Below are positions 44,460 through 57,610 of a stretch of 64,000 nt of DNA, piece after piece; positions within the stretch are counted from its first letter, which is position 1, and every line of letters starts with the position of its first letter. This DNA is from Lepidodermella squamata (Eukaryota; Gastrotricha): the NCBI GenBank assembly GCA_047495785.1, contig JBLDXI010000074.1, forward strand, positions 558,001-622,000, in the 5' to 3' direction. Made by a program: the position numbers and the translations under genes. Under the pieces are notes generated by a model. It ran no database searches. It saw only the letters and a list, made by a program, of their open reading frames with translations, and was not told the DNA's origin.

Positions 44460-47400
44460 TTACGCGCTGGTAAGCGAGCTGCAGAAGGAGGCGCAGTCCT
44501 CGTTGTTGTCGAAGTTGTTGCCGCCTTCGACCGGGCACACGTTATAGTTGAACGTTGTGCATTTCCGCGTTGAAGCGTCAAACCACGTTCGGTTAGCGAC
44601 TCGTTTCGTTTCATCACAGTCGTAGAGGCCCGTTGCTGGGTTGCCGCGACACCGTGCAGCTCGCACAGTCTCAGCAACACCTATTTCAAACAAAAATTTG
44701 ACAAAATTTAGCCATAGAGGAATAAAATTCAAAAGAAATTTAAAAAGGCTTCAATTTATATCTGGAATAAATTCCTAAAATAAACGGAGATTTGGGACAA
44801 TTCAATTTTTTACCGTTGCAAATGGTGCCACAGGCCGATCTCGACGGGAAATTGTTGCCCGTTAGGCGAACGCAGCCGTTGAATGCAATGCACGCATTGC
44901 TATTCGCCGAGAAGTACCACCTGACCGCTTTTTCACCCAAGCAATTACCGAAATCGGTATCGCGAATCGGGTTCCGCTGGCACCGATCCGGCGAGTTGTT
45001 GCTAGTCGCCGGGCTCAGAGCCGGAGGGGATTGAGACGGGGCAGACTGGGGTGATGCACTGCCGCATGATGCTAAACAGTCATCCTTAGTCGCCCAGTTA
45101 TTGCCGCCATTCGGGTTGATGCACCCCTGGAACCCGACGCAAGTTGACGTGCCTTTGCTCCAGTAATAACGAATTTTCGTGTTATCACCAGGGCAAGCTC
45201 CGAAATCGACGCCTCGGACTGGGTTGACAGCGCAGCGACTCAAGGTGCTGGGTGTCGCGGGTGGTGGCTGAGTCGTGGGTGCCGGAGCAGCCGGGGGCGG
45301 GGTGACGGGTGATCCGGTCACACACGCTGCGTTGCAGTCGGCTGCAGTTGGGAAGTTGTTGGCCGTTGGTTGGGGGTTCAGGCAGCCCTGGAAGCCGATG
45401 CAGTTGCCGGTGTTGACGTTGTAGTAGTACCTAACAGAGTTGGGGGCTCCGCTGGGGCACGTGCCGAAATCAACGCCTCGGACGGGTTTCGTAGCACACC
45501 CTGAAAAATACAAATGTTCAGTTCAATTGGCAAAGAAATGTTGTCAGAAATGTTTCAAAAATTTGAGAAATTTGAAATATTTAGATGCCGCAAAATTTCA
45601 ATTTTTTAATAACTCGATCGAGTTCCATTTAAACTGATTTTTCAAAATTTGAGCAATTTTTGAATATCTGGCTTGATTTCCGAAAAATTCAGAAGTTTTC
45701 GAACAACAAATCAGGTTAAAGCACAGAGAAATTACCAATAATTCAAAGGTGAACTGTATTTTTGGCTGCAATTTGTGAATATTTTATGCAATTTTGCTCA
45801 TTTCTTAATTTTTGATTTCAATAATTGGATAATTTTTCAAGAAACAAATAAAAACAGTACGGTTTAAGGCAGGCTGTGTCGGTGCTGGCGTTGGCGCTGG
45901 TGTTTGAGCCGGAGCCTGAGTTACCGGAGATTGGCCTGAAAACAGCCATTTCAATAAAAAAATCAGCTTATATAAATCCTCGAAAAATACCTCCCAGACA
46001 AAGTGATGCGCAAGCGTCTTTTGTCGGGAAATTGTTGCCACCAGCCGGGTTTATGCAGCCCTGGAAGGCGACACATGTCACACTGACCGAGTTGTAGTAA
46101 TAACGGGTCAAAGAGTTGATTTCACCACAAGCTCCAAAATCTACTCCTCTAATCGGTTTTACAGCACAACCTGGAAAATAAATGAGAAATTTGAAATACA
46201 AATTTCTAATAAAATTGTCAACTCACGATCTCCAGAGGGTGCAGGCGGTGGTGTGGCTGGTGGAGGTGTTGGTATTGGGGTTGGAGCTGGCGTTGTTACA
46301 GCGGCTGAAAAAAAACCCGTAAATATTAACCTGATTATTTTGAATAAAAAATTACATGGCACGCAAAGTTCTTGGCAAATTGCTCTTAGTGCGAAATTGT
46401 TGGCCCCCGTGTTAGGGTTATCACAGCCCAGGAAGCCAACGCAAACACCGGTTGCGTTGTTGTAATAATAACGAGTCGTTTTAGCTCCGGGGCAGTTATT
46501 GAAGTCAACATCTCGGATCGGCTTGGCATTACATCCTAACAATAAAAAAATCGTAAAAAATTTGACCTAATTTCGACAGAAAAATTACTTGCAGGCCGCT
46601 GACCGCTCGGAGGTTGAGTGGTTGCTAGAAAATTGTAAAAAATTACAGTCATTTTTTACGACGTCTCAGGGTGGCTAAACAAACACCTGAGCACCAATAA
46701 GCGCAATCTTCTACTGAAGCGAAATTGTTAGCGTAAGGCGACGTTGGCAAGCAGCCCTGAATAGGCAAGCAAACGCCGGTTTTGTTGTTATAAACAGCCC
46801 GATTGAAAAGCGTTCCACACGTGAACGTATCCGTAGAAACAGGGCTTGAGCATCCTTTAGTAATGTTATAGAATTTGTTGTTAGCGCGAGTAGCAAAGTT
46901 AGTAGCTGAAAAAATGTTTGATTTATTCTAATTTTTCAAAATTTCTTACTTAGGAAAGGATTCGGCGGGGGCGTGAAAGCTGTAACAGTAGTCGGACCAC
47001 CAGGAGCTGGAGTCATAGGCGATGGGGTTGGTGGGAACAAAGTGGTACCTGAGAAAAAAATATTATTAAATTAAATATTTTTGAAAATTCTAAAAATTAT
47101 ATAAAAACTAATAAAAATACTGGAAACAATATTTTCATTTTTGTTTTAGATAATTTCGAATTCAGAAATTTATTTAATTTGAAATTCTAAAAAATTCTGA
47201 AAAAATTGCAAAATTTACCAGTATCGGTTGAGACGATCATTTGAAGGGCAGCTACACGAAGATCTTTCGTGGCACTTTGGAAGGAAACAGCTCCACCTTA
47301 AAAATTGGAACTATAACGGATCGTTTTAATTGTCTAGAAAATAATTACCAAGCGAATAAATGTCACTCGCGCTATTTAGCGCAATAAAGGTGCGGTAAAA

Positions 47401-48560
47401 GTTGAGTTTGTCCGCCTCGGCCGGCAGCGCCGAGAAGCGATCCGAATGCGGAACCGTGACCTTTGACGCATCGGTCGTCCACGAGTCGTAAAACATGCCG
47501 ATAACATCGCCCTGTTGCACGCTGATGGGCGTGACTACGCTGAACGTGTTCCAATTATCTTTACTAGCCGCGTAATTATTAATGACAGATTCTCCGATTA
47601 AAACGTAGCGAAACGCGTTGGCTGGATCTTGGCGCCATACGGATAAATGAAGGCCGTTGACGACGTCTGCTTTCGAAACGAAGTTCCAACTGACGACGCG
47701 GCCCGTGCACGGAATGCCGGCGTCGGAGAATATTTGTAAAGCGGACGATTTTTCGCGGTATACTTTGTAATCAGTCGCTACTCCTTGGATGTTCGGAACC
47801 GCACAGCCACCTTAATACAAATTGGAATTAAATTTCAAAGTTACTTATGCGTGAAAAGAGAACAATTAAAACTAAAAATTAGGGCAATTTTAACTATTTG
47901 AACTAAAACTGGAAAATTACGAGGTATTGTGATCTACTTCCAAATATAAAATCTGCCAAGATTCGTCAGGCGAAAAAATGGAAGTTATTAAAAATTGAGC
48001 TCAAAACTTTAATTCAAATTTTGAAACCAGTTAAAATGTAATGGAAAACAAAACAGACTATTTTCGAGTTGGAAATAAAATAAAGCTTTAATTGCAGCGT
48101 AATTATTTAGGATTCAACTTTCATTTACCTGGACAGGTAATATAATAGGAAAAATCGATCTTATCAAGGATCATCGTTGAAGTTGCGAAATTGAGGTTCC
48201 GGCGAATCCTCCATCCGGAGAAGTTCCGGAGAAAAATCAACTAATTAACCTAGTTAAGATTAATTTTTAATCTATCCTTATTTCTGATTTGTTCTGAATT
48301 GATTTAATTTAAAAGGCAATCCTAAAATATTGATCAAATAGATTGATTACTCCGCATAAATTTCCTACAAAACCTAAATGAAATTGGGTCCTTAATAAAA
48401 CTGAAAGTGTATTCATTACCTGGCTGGGCGTCAATTTCGTAGAAAATTAAGCTTGCACTGAAGAGGACAAAGGCTCCCTAGAATTAAAATTAAAAATGGA
48501 CAATTTTCAAAATGGCGGGACATTTAATCATTAGGAAATTACCAATCGGGCCAAATGCAT
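44460..48560 (-). CDS. Secreted multi-Kunitz protein, seven Kunitz-like domains
   Basis: Thirteen exons, about 800 aa. Exon 1 (48560-48543, MHLARL) plus exon 2 (48477-48420) give the signal peptide MHLARLGAFVLFSASLIFYE and IDAQP. Exon 3 (about 47811-47352) encodes an unrecognised ~150-residue module (GCAVPNIQGVATDYKVYR...FRTF). Short Pro/Thr-rich linkers follow, then Kunitz-like domains at about 46907-46687, 46535-46359, 46170-45989, 45501-45340, 45240-45065, 45000-44813 and 44683-44460. The repeated core is C-x2-KPxRGVDFG-x-C ... RYYYN ... C-xGFxGC ... NNF ... DC-x3-C. Six cysteines are kept, but in most domains the C3-C4 gap is 5 rather than 7; the last domain has the classical 7. Kunitz domains usually inhibit serine proteases, or act as ion-channel ligands or matrix parts; activity here is not established. 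Every intron after the first is phase 1. Confidence 0.85.
48125..48250 (-). other. Possible alternative first exon of the Kunitz gene
   Basis: On the minus strand an ATG opens MILDKIDFSYYITCP and ends in a GTAAAT donor of the same phase (1) as exon 2, so it could splice to exon 3. It has no clear signal peptide and may be chance. Confidence 0.2.
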
Positions 48561-50192
48561 GATAATTGAATCCGCTGGTATTAATAATCGAATAATTATT
48601 TGTCTTTTACCTATAATTTTTCAACAATAAAAGTGTTGCGAAATCTATAGCCTGTTTTTGTGTGCACAAGCAATAGATGCGCTCAAATTATACGATAAAA
48701 GCGCATTAAGGAGGTGCCAGAATCTGCGCGCGACGCTAATAAAATTAAAAAGCGAGTGCCTTAAAATGCCTAGCTCGATGCGTGTAAAGCCTACATAACT
48801 GCGGCTGCTACTACAACTGCTACTACAAGTGGTCGGCTAAATATTAGGCGACGAACAATTTTTTGCGGCAGGTATACCTACCTATTGTCGGCACAGCGAG
48901 CGCGGCTTTGTGCGAATCGCGCGCGTGAGATACGAAGTGGTACCATCATCGAACATTTGCTACTTGACACTGTGTTTTACACATTTTACGTTGAAACATT
49001 TTGTTAAAGCCTGCGACTAGTTATTATACTAATAAGTAACCAGTCCGCTGTTGGCAACAAAGAACGGCGAAAATAGTGCGCTCGAGTGAATGATGATTGT
49101 GCGAGCGGGTGATTCGCTAGCGCGATAAACGGTGTCAAGATGTAAAACTCGCAGTCAGGACATATCATAACGACAATATACGGAAACTTGAGCTAAATTA
49201 TACATACCTACGAGTTGAAAAATAATAAAATATAAATCAACTGATGCTGCTACAAAATAATCATGACGACAAATATTTTATATGAGCGCGCGCGCTCGTG
49301 TTGTCGCGGTTATACTTTCGCTTATAATGTAGGTATATAAAGTAAGATGATGATGATAATAATTTACCTACTACTCAGATCACGCGTTGACACATTGGTG
49401 TTTCGTCGCGCTCTTTGACTAACAAACAAACAAAAAAACCTGTGCAATTCAAGGGAGTGTTAAGGTTATACAGTTAGTGTGGGCGGCTTGTTGAAAAAAC
49501 TTGAAGGGATAGTTTCTCACCTGAAGTGATGATTAATTACCCTTAAGTATGACGTAGGAAACGTCTTACAGTCACGCCAACTACTTTATTTCATTCACAG
49601 AATTTCAGCAAAATGGCCGAATTTTCGAGACTGAGCACGACATTCAGCGATTTATCGTCCGATTTTTAAAAATTTATTAGCGTCCATCAAATACTAAAGG
49701 GTGACCAATGACGAAGTTAAAACCTTCTGAGTGGAATATGAAGATATTTTACACAAAAATAAATTAAAAAAATCCGAAAATAAATGCGCTAAAATTGAAA
49801 AAAATTTTAACTTTCAATTTGTTTCCATTTTGCGTGAAAATGAAAAATTAATAGCAGCGAGTGCATTTTGGAGTCACTCGTTTCTCGTTCCATTCGTTTT
49901 TTTATGACAACTGGAGAGGAATTTTTGACAACTTTGGTCGACTTATCGTGATAATCTGACACGATATGATGGCAGTCGCGCGTAGGTTGTAGCAACAACA
50001 GCAATCTAAATTTTGACACCTACTGCGCTGTGACTCACGGCAATCACAGCTTAAAAAGTTCTGGTGCAAAAGTTCGTCAAAAAACAAAACACACCTCGTC
50101 ACAGTTCACGTTTTATTAAGCTCGATTTTATATAACGATATATATGTATAGCTCGCGATTAATATTTACAGGAATTATTAATCAAATCACGG
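48561..50192. other. Non-coding stretch upstream of the Kunitz gene
   Basis: No gene is supported. The composition resembles the 28.6-41 kb region: GC-alternating islands (49284-49300), ACCTACCTA and ATGATGATAATAATT runs. It should include the promoter of the Kunitz gene. Confidence 0.45.
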
Positions 50193-50430
50193 CTATAAGA
50201 TTAACTGATCAAGAAGAGCTACTACGATCATATACATGCGGCCGAAAGCATTCAAAATGTCGACCAATTCCGATTTTATATTGATATAATGATGCCGCAT
50301 AGTCGAATGCCAGAGTTTTCCAGTAGCGTGATGACCAAATCGCATTTTGCGCCGAAAATTCGATTGCCGAACCAGGAATCCGAGCGTCGTATCGATTGGT
50401 AAAACAGCTGCCGCCGCCGGCTTTTTCTGA
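50193..50430 (-). other. Possible alternative last exon downstream of Acinus
   Basis: After a strong acceptor (TTTTTATTTCAG) the minus strand is open for 78 codons (KKPAAAAVLPIDTTLGFLVR...) to a TAG at 50193. The phase (0) would accept the donors of the last Acinus exons. No domain is recognised and there is no ATG, so it is either an alternative Acinus terminal exon, the end of an unseen gene, or chance. Confidence 0.3.
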
Positions 50431-50810
50431 AATAAAAACCCTAATCTAGGAAAACCCGCCCCCACCTTAAAACTACCAAAATTTGTCTCAAGTCCAGGAT
50501 TTTTTTGAAATTATTTTACTGCATTTTTTTCTTCTCAAAACGACTAGTTTGATTATTTTTTCGATGACAAGTGGCAGCAGCGTTTCAGCAAAAAAGGCTG
50601 TACAAAAACGATGAGTTGTCCGAGAACGAATTGCGGCGATATAGTAACTAGGTCATCACATTTTTTTCGACTATTGAGGTGTTTTATGCTCTCGTTATTT
50701 TTTTCTTGTGTGGTTTTTTTCTGTGTCGCTCCAAAATCCCGATCATTCAATCTCGCTTTCAAATAACGCGGAATGGCTATGATGAATAAATGGCGCGATC
50801 GATGGTCTCA

Positions 50811-53800
50811 TCAACGCGATGACGAACGCGACGATCGGGACCGCGAGCGGCTGGACGACGATGACGAGGACGAAGATCGCGACGACTTGGAGGCGCGCGA
50901 CGACCGGCTGGCCGAGCGCGACCGGGACTTGCGGCCGCGGAACGGCGGCGGCGTCACCGGCGGGCGGTACGAGTCGGCGGCTGTGGCGCCGGCTCGGGCG
51001 CCGCTGGGTGCCGGGCGACTGCGCTCCGGCGACGAAGTACGCCGTTGTCGGGAATCCGACTGCTCCTTGGGAAAAAAAAATCAAAATAAAATATTATAAT
51101 CTTGTTAAACAAGGTAAGCCAAAATGCCCCTCAATTATCAATGCTTTATTAGTTTTCGCAAACCAGAATATGGAACCGCAAACATGACTGGTTTGCTAAA
51201 AAACGTGTCAAAACTAGCTTATTTCAATACAAATTGACCAGAATCAACAAAGCCATCTTAGTATTCCAAAGGCTCAAATCTTCGCAAAGATTCGTTTTCA
51301 TTGTTCAGTCTACGTTCTGCGGCGAACTTGAATCAAGCATTCTCTAAAAAATAATTTCCACATTTTTAGAAGCGAACTTTGAGGAATTTTCAAGGCATTG
51401 AAAATTGACAACCCAAATTTTCGGACTGATCCCAACTTTCAACAGAATTTTCGGCATTCTCAGACTAATTGCAGCAAACTCCATTTTATGCCAAAAAGGT
51501 ATTTTAGAAAAAGAGGAAATTTTCAGGCTTTTGAGAGAAAATCTTCTAGTTTTTTTTTAATTTTGCAATCGATGAAAATACGGGAAAGTTTTATAAATTG
51601 TTAAAGGTAGTGATTTATAGTCAATTCCGGGGTCTTCTGAGGTTGAGAAGCCCTGATAGCACATTTGAAATATTCTCAAACGATCACGATTATCCAGAAT
51701 AAATCCAGATTTCAGAACTCGTGTTGATTCCGAGAATTTTTTCAGAAATTTTTGAGAAGATACCGCGGGAAATTATTTCGTTTTACAATGTTGAAATTTC
51801 ACTTGGAATTTGAATTGTTTTGAATATTGACTCCAAATCCTTTGCAAAATTGAGATGATTTGAGCATTTCAACTATTCGTTCCCCGATTCCCGATATTCG
51901 ATTTGCAAATGGAATTGGGTTCGCATAAAATGAAGTCTTACCCTTCTGGCGTCGACTGGGCGTCGCTGTCTCTCGCGTTCACGCTCCCGTTCACGTTCTT
52001 TCTCTCGTTCCCGTTCTCGCTCACGTTCACGCTCCCTTTCGCGTTCTCGTTGCTCTCGCAACTCCTTCTCCCGATTTTCCCGTTCACGCTGAAAACAAGC
52101 ATAAAAAAATTAGCGTACAATTTTGGCAAAACGTTGACCTAATATTTCACGTATTGGTCCCTAGTAGAGTATTTTTACCCGTGGCAAGTTTTACTTGAAT
52201 TTCAAATTTCAAAAACTCATTTGCAAAGTTTTTAAATTTCGCTTCTTTGTTTGATTTCCAACCTGACTTCAATAACTACTGTCAGTTTATTATCAGCATT
52301 AAGGGAGTTGTACAGTTTTACCAACACTTACCTCTCGTTCTTTTTCACGTTCTCGCAGCTCGCGAGCTTTCGCCTCTCGAGCTTCGCGGTCCTCCTCGCG
52401 CTTCTTCTCACGCTCAGCTTTCTGTTCGGCGCGCTTAGCCGCCTCCTCCTCAGTCAACGGCAGCCAGTAGAGGTGCGGCGAGGTCTTCGTTCGACGGAAC
52501 AAATCGTCAAGAGAAACTCGCGGCTTCTCCGACTCAGACGGCTGCTCTTGTTGGTCTGATTTCTGCTGCGAACGGCCTTCATTCGAGTCGCGCTTCCGAT
52601 TACGGTCTTTCTTCTTTTCCTAAATAGCAGCGTAAAATCTCATGAAATAGATCAAATAGTCAAAAATGACGCACCTCATTGTTAATCGCAGCGACTTGTC
52701 GATCTCGGAGGGGACCACTTTCTTCATCGTGATGGTTATTTTCAACGGTTTTCACCATACGGCGCTGAAATGAAAAATTCGTAGAATTAAATCAGAATAT
52801 TCGCGAAATTATTAGTCAAACAAGTCAAATTTAGTTTTCGATCTTACCAGTTCGCTATTTCCGTTCAATCTGGCCGATTTCGACGGACGTTCTTCGCCTT
52901 CGGCTCCATTTTCGGCGCCTTTAACGACCCTAGTTGGTCTCGAACCAGGCGCCCCCAGGGCAATACCAACGCCAGCTAGCGCTGCAGCGGTTAACCTAGT
53001 CGAACCTTCCTCCATACTTTTAGCTCTATCGAGCTGAAAATAATGAAAAAAGAATGTAAGAAGAAAACGAGAAAAATATATTTTAACTCACGAATTCTTG
53101 TGTCACGAAGTCAACACACAAAATTTTCGGGTTGGTGGAGGGCCATTGCGTGCCATGAAGAGCCTCGCGAGTTTTAATTGCATCCTCCACGCTCTTGTAC
53201 TGTGAAAAATTATGAAAAAATTAGCTTAGCCATAATGAAATAGAATTCAACTTACGCCAACAATGCAATGTGACTTGACTTTATCTGTCCAGAATAGTGA
53301 TTCATCAACTCGGCCAACACGGCTGAGCAATTCTTTCAACTGAGAAAGGCTGAATGGGCGAACAAGATTTCTGAGAAAAAAATCCGCATTAAATCAGGTT
53401 AATTTAGCTAAAATAAAAAGACTTACTCAACATGAAGAATATTGGTTGGCTCTGCACGAGAAGGTGATACCTGGCGTTTCGCACGCCGCGGCTCGTCAAC
53501 CTCGAGCTGAATAGGCGCTGCTGATGTTGACGTCTTTCGAACTGAAGTTTTTGCCGGCTTTTTTGAAACATCTCCCGTTCCGAGATCGTCACCACCCAAA
53601 TCATCGGTCTTCTCGCCGATAGTCAATTCGAGCTAGAAAAATGCATTATCATAGATTTTAATTTTAATTTTGATTCACAGAATGAAAATCGGAAAATTAT
53701 TACGGAATTCGAAAAAATTTCAACAAAATTTTGAACATTTTGAACTTACTGTGTCCATCATATTGCCCTCATCTTGTGAGTCCGCATGTTTAGCCGTTTC

Positions 53801-56800
53801 ATTCTCCGACTCGACAATTCGACGTCTTCTAGGGCCAGATGGCTGCTCGTCATGATCTTCAACGTCAGATACCTCAGGTAAATTCATCAACTGAAAAATT
53901 AAGAAAATTCATGAAAAAAAAATATTAAAAAATCAAATGATTCTACTACCTTCAAAAGATCTGACGAAATTGCGACAGTTTTCACAACAGGTTGGTTATT
54001 CACCTCCTCCGACCATTTGCGTTTACGTTCGCCTTCTTTCCGCGGCCCTGAAACAGCAAGGCGCTGTTCTGTCATGCGCAGCTGCCGGCGAGGAACCAAT
54101 TGAGCTGGGTCGATGACTGACTTGGGCGGCTCGGCCTCTTTCGGTTTCTCGACTTGAACCGGCGTTTTGACTCGAGGCTTTGAAACCTCCATTTTGTGAT
54201 CATCGGCATCGCTCTAAAAAATGAAAAATTTTCAAGAGACCAATTTTTTCAAAATATTAAAAATGATTCAAAATTCAAAATTGCTTGGAAATGTCTCGAT
54301 TAGAAAAATTCATACATTTTTCATTTCTTATGCTAAATTTCGGTTTGAATCATTTATTGATTTTTAAATACCTAAATAGGTCCTCCCTTCTAATTAGGTC
54401 CTCACTTATAATCCGGTATATACGGTAAGTAATGAAATCATATTTTTCAAAAAATTACCAATTGGTCATTTTCTTGAACTGATAGCGGTGAATTGAAAGA
54501 CTCGCGAACGTCATTATCGCTTAGCAAATTTTCGCTGAAACCAGCCCCGGCATGAGCCGGTTCCGCTTGAACAGGCTCAGGGGCAGCGACTGGAGCCGGA
54601 GCAGGGACTTCAACAGGTTGAACTACCCTTTCGACAACTGGCGGGGGAGCTTCAATAACTGGAGGTTTGACTTGAACCGGGGCAGGTTCAGCTACAGCAG
54701 GGGGAGCTGGTTGTTGAGCTGCGACGGGTTGGTGTTGAGATTTTACGGGCGAAGCCTGTTTTACAGGAGACGCTTGTTTAACGGGCGAAGCTTCTTTGAC
54801 GGGTGAAGCTAGTTTGACGGGGGATGCTTGTTTAACAGGCTCGACATTGGCGACAGGGGACGCCATGGCAGGTGAGCGTGAAGCCCTAACAGGCGATGTG
54901 TGAATTTCGACGGGCTGAACTGGAGATTGAATAGCTGGCGGATGTGCAACGTCGCCATTGCTACCGGCATGAGCTTGAAAAATGGAAAAAATGGTTTGAA
55001 TATGGAAATATAATCTTTCTGGCTTTGAACTTGAATGTATCCTTAACTCTGGTACTCGTGTATAAACGCCATTCAAAATGCAATTTTTCAAATAATATTC
55101 CGCGGTCAAAAATTTTCATTTTATCCACCTTGATATTTTTCGCGACTAATGAACCGATTAGTCCTCTTCTGAATACCTAAATTAACGAAGCAGTACTCCA
55201 AGTACTCTGAGGTAACATGGAAACCATCGAACTTTCAATTCTCGAACCATTTGTATTGAACCTTCGGAACCATCGGAATATTCCTTTGCATAAGTACGTT
55301 CCATCGAAATTAATCCTGTTTTGCTATGTGATTTCAATGTGATAGTTTTAGTAATTTGTGTCACCGATGGATTAAAACGCAGCATCGCAAGTTGAATAGC
55401 GCAATGCAGGCACCTGAGCGCTTTTCTTGCCTTTAGTGTATCCCTACATCAGAAGGGGAACCGCTAGTAAATTGCCCAACAGTTTGTAGATAAAGCTCCA
55501 GTACTAGTTTATTGATAGCAATGCGGCTAATGCCGCTAGCCGAAAATTCGAGCAAAAGGTTGAGACACATATGGAAGGAGCCAATTAACATAAAAGGGAT
55601 GCCAAATGATTCAGCTCAGATAAGAATACTAATATGAATACTTACAAGAGAAGACTTAGGAAGTCAACCCCAGTGACAAGGAGAAGCTCGTTTGAGAACG
55701 ATGAAAGAGTTTCGAAAGAGTTAGCAAACCATACAGCTGACTTAAAACCGACTGAAACCGTCGGAAAACACGAAAAGTATGAACAGTTTTCGCCTAAAGT
55801 AAGCTATGAGCCGCTACTAATTGCTAATTGCCATGATGAAAAGTTGGAAATGACCGCATATTAATGAATCGAACCGTTTTGGACTAATTAGCGAAACGCG
55901 CAAAAGATAACCAGCACTGTGGGCGAGTTTTAACTAAAATTTGAGATTTGTCGAGAGATCTTAGTTCTATGAAAATTTTGATAATTAGATGGCCCCAATG
56001 AACCCAATGAATGAGATGGAATAGCAAGCTTAATCAGAGCAGTAAACCGAAATATATTGCTATATTAAATCCTGCTTATTGATTGGGTAGGCAATTGAAA
56101 ATCGGAAGTATGAGGCTCAGAGTGAACGTAATTAATATGAATAATGCGAAAATTGACTTTTCCGATGGTTCAGATACACATCTCCATGTTTTCCAACGTT
56201 TTCAGTCTAAATGGTTCGAGAAATACTAGTTCGATGGTATAATGGGGATCCAAAAATCCACTGTACACTGCTATTCAAGCTAATTTCATCACAGAGAAAT
56301 CATGCTTTGGCAGTCTTTACCAGGCTCAGGAGCTTGATAGACCGGCATCTGCTCCACAATCGGGATTGGCGATGCAACTTGAGCGTGAACTGGGCTAGCC
56401 ATTCCATCTTCAGAAAAATACAAGATTCAGTTCCAAAAATTATATATAAAAAAATGCGAAATTCACCTTGCGGAGTGGGAGTTGCACTTGCTGGTTTAGC
56501 AAGGTTACTGCACCAGCGAGCCATATCAGACCCACTAAAATTAAAAAATTCAATTTGTTATTTTTAAAATTGCTGAAGTATATACCTAATAGCACTGCTG
56601 GTTTTCTGAGCAGTGACTTGAGCTCCAAAGAGCATATCCAGATTTTGGCCCTCTTTTTCTTGAAGATGCTGCGAAGTTCAAAAATTAGTAAGAAAAATGC
56701 ACTGTAAAATGATTGAAGTCATACCTTTTGAAGCCTCTCCATCAACTGAGCCTTATTGCCAGACTTTGATAGGCCTCGCTTTTCCAGCTCTTTTTTGAGG

Positions 56801-56844
56801 TCAGTGACCTTCAAATCCGCTGGTGATACATGAATTGCTTCCAT
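50811..56844 (-). CDS. ACIN1: Acinus (SAP and RRM protein, ASAP/EJC RNA-processing factor)
   Basis: Fifteen exons traced with consistent phase, 890 aa: 56844-56725, 56668-56586, 56534-56467, 56407-56321, 54973-54459, 54213-53950, 53890-53750, 53632-53427, 53370-53256, 53199-53092, 53033-52848, 52764-52675, 52619-52332, 52088-51942, 51065-50811. An N-terminal SAP motif ([19 protein letters not shown]) is followed by a Pro-rich region with five ASPVK repeats. The Acinus RRM begins [20 protein letters not shown] and includes [20 protein letters not shown]. Then come the RNPS1/SAP18-binding motif ([17 protein letters not shown]), a long Arg-Glu repeat and an RS-type tail. Acinus links RNPS1 and SAP18 in the nuclear ASAP complex on exon-junction complexes. 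The 1.35-kb intron between exons 4 and 5 contains an inverted-repeat element. Confidence 0.95.
51950..52080 (-). repeat. Arg-Glu codon repeat in Acinus exon 14
   Basis: A hexamer-like CGTTCN/CGCTCN tract (plus strand) codes for about 18 consecutive RE dipeptides, with occasional KE. It is coding low complexity, typical of Acinus C-termini. Confidence 0.7.
55206..56240. mobile_element. Inverted-repeat element in Acinus intron 4
   Basis: 55222-55282 and the reverse complement of 56158-56240 share TCCGATGGTTC, AATGGTTCGAGAA and AGTTCGATGGT in the same order, so the ends form degenerate inverted repeats of about 60-80 bp around 0.9 kb. No transposase frame is seen. It accounts for most of the only long intron of the gene. 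Confidence 0.55.
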
Positions 56845-57610
56845 TGTTTTACAGAGTTCTGATTATTTTTTAACCAAACATTAATCAATAATTATCTAAA
56901 AAATGAAGGGAATACATTTATGAAAACAATTGTATCATTTCTTGAGGAACTTTTTCGAGATAGCATGCACCAAAGCCGTTACTTTTTTCTTTCATTATCG
57001 TCAAGTCGAGAAAACCGTTATTGTTAACGTAAGCAAAACAAAAATAAAGACGAATTAATTGGATGAAGAACTGCACCAAGCCGATATTACAAAGTAAATT
57101 TTACACCAGGAAAATTATATAATAGTTTTATAATGACAAGAAGTTTAGTTGTTTCAATATCTGTATACACAACGCGATGAGTAAAAGTTAGGACGTAGGA
57201 ATATATATAGCATAAAACTATACTTATTTTTATATTTTAATAATTGCTGCTCTTCACATTTGAGTAGGATTTTTCGGACAGAAAATAATATTCATAAAGG
57301 CCAGTTAATAATGCTGATATTTAATTTTAGAAAAGTTCCTAGCAGTGCGTTGAAAATAATTCAATAGTATAACAACGATTTTTCGAATGTTAAGAAGTGC
57401 AAACATTTTACTGGAATAAATTTGCCATTTTATTTTATTTACACGTATAGTCCAAAGATAAAACCATCTCACCAGGACTCACGACTGCTCACAGACAAAC
57501 GAGTTTAGTAAAGAAAATAAATATAACAGTAGCAGGGCAAAATCGCTTCATTCACTTTGTCCCGAGTAAGTGAAGAAATAGTATTTCTTTATTGTATGTT
57601 TTCATTATTT
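56845..57610. other. Intergenic stretch between Acinus and DOP1
   Basis: AT-rich, no gene seen. It must contain the Acinus promoter and the DOP1 3' UTR, both for minus-strand transcription. Confidence 0.5.

Noticed and set aside
50743-51099. Plus-strand Asp/Arg-rich frame and minus-strand hydrophobic frame over the same bases
   Set aside because: The third minus frame gives the RS-rich last exon of Acinus with correct phase; the other two are shadows of its biased composition.
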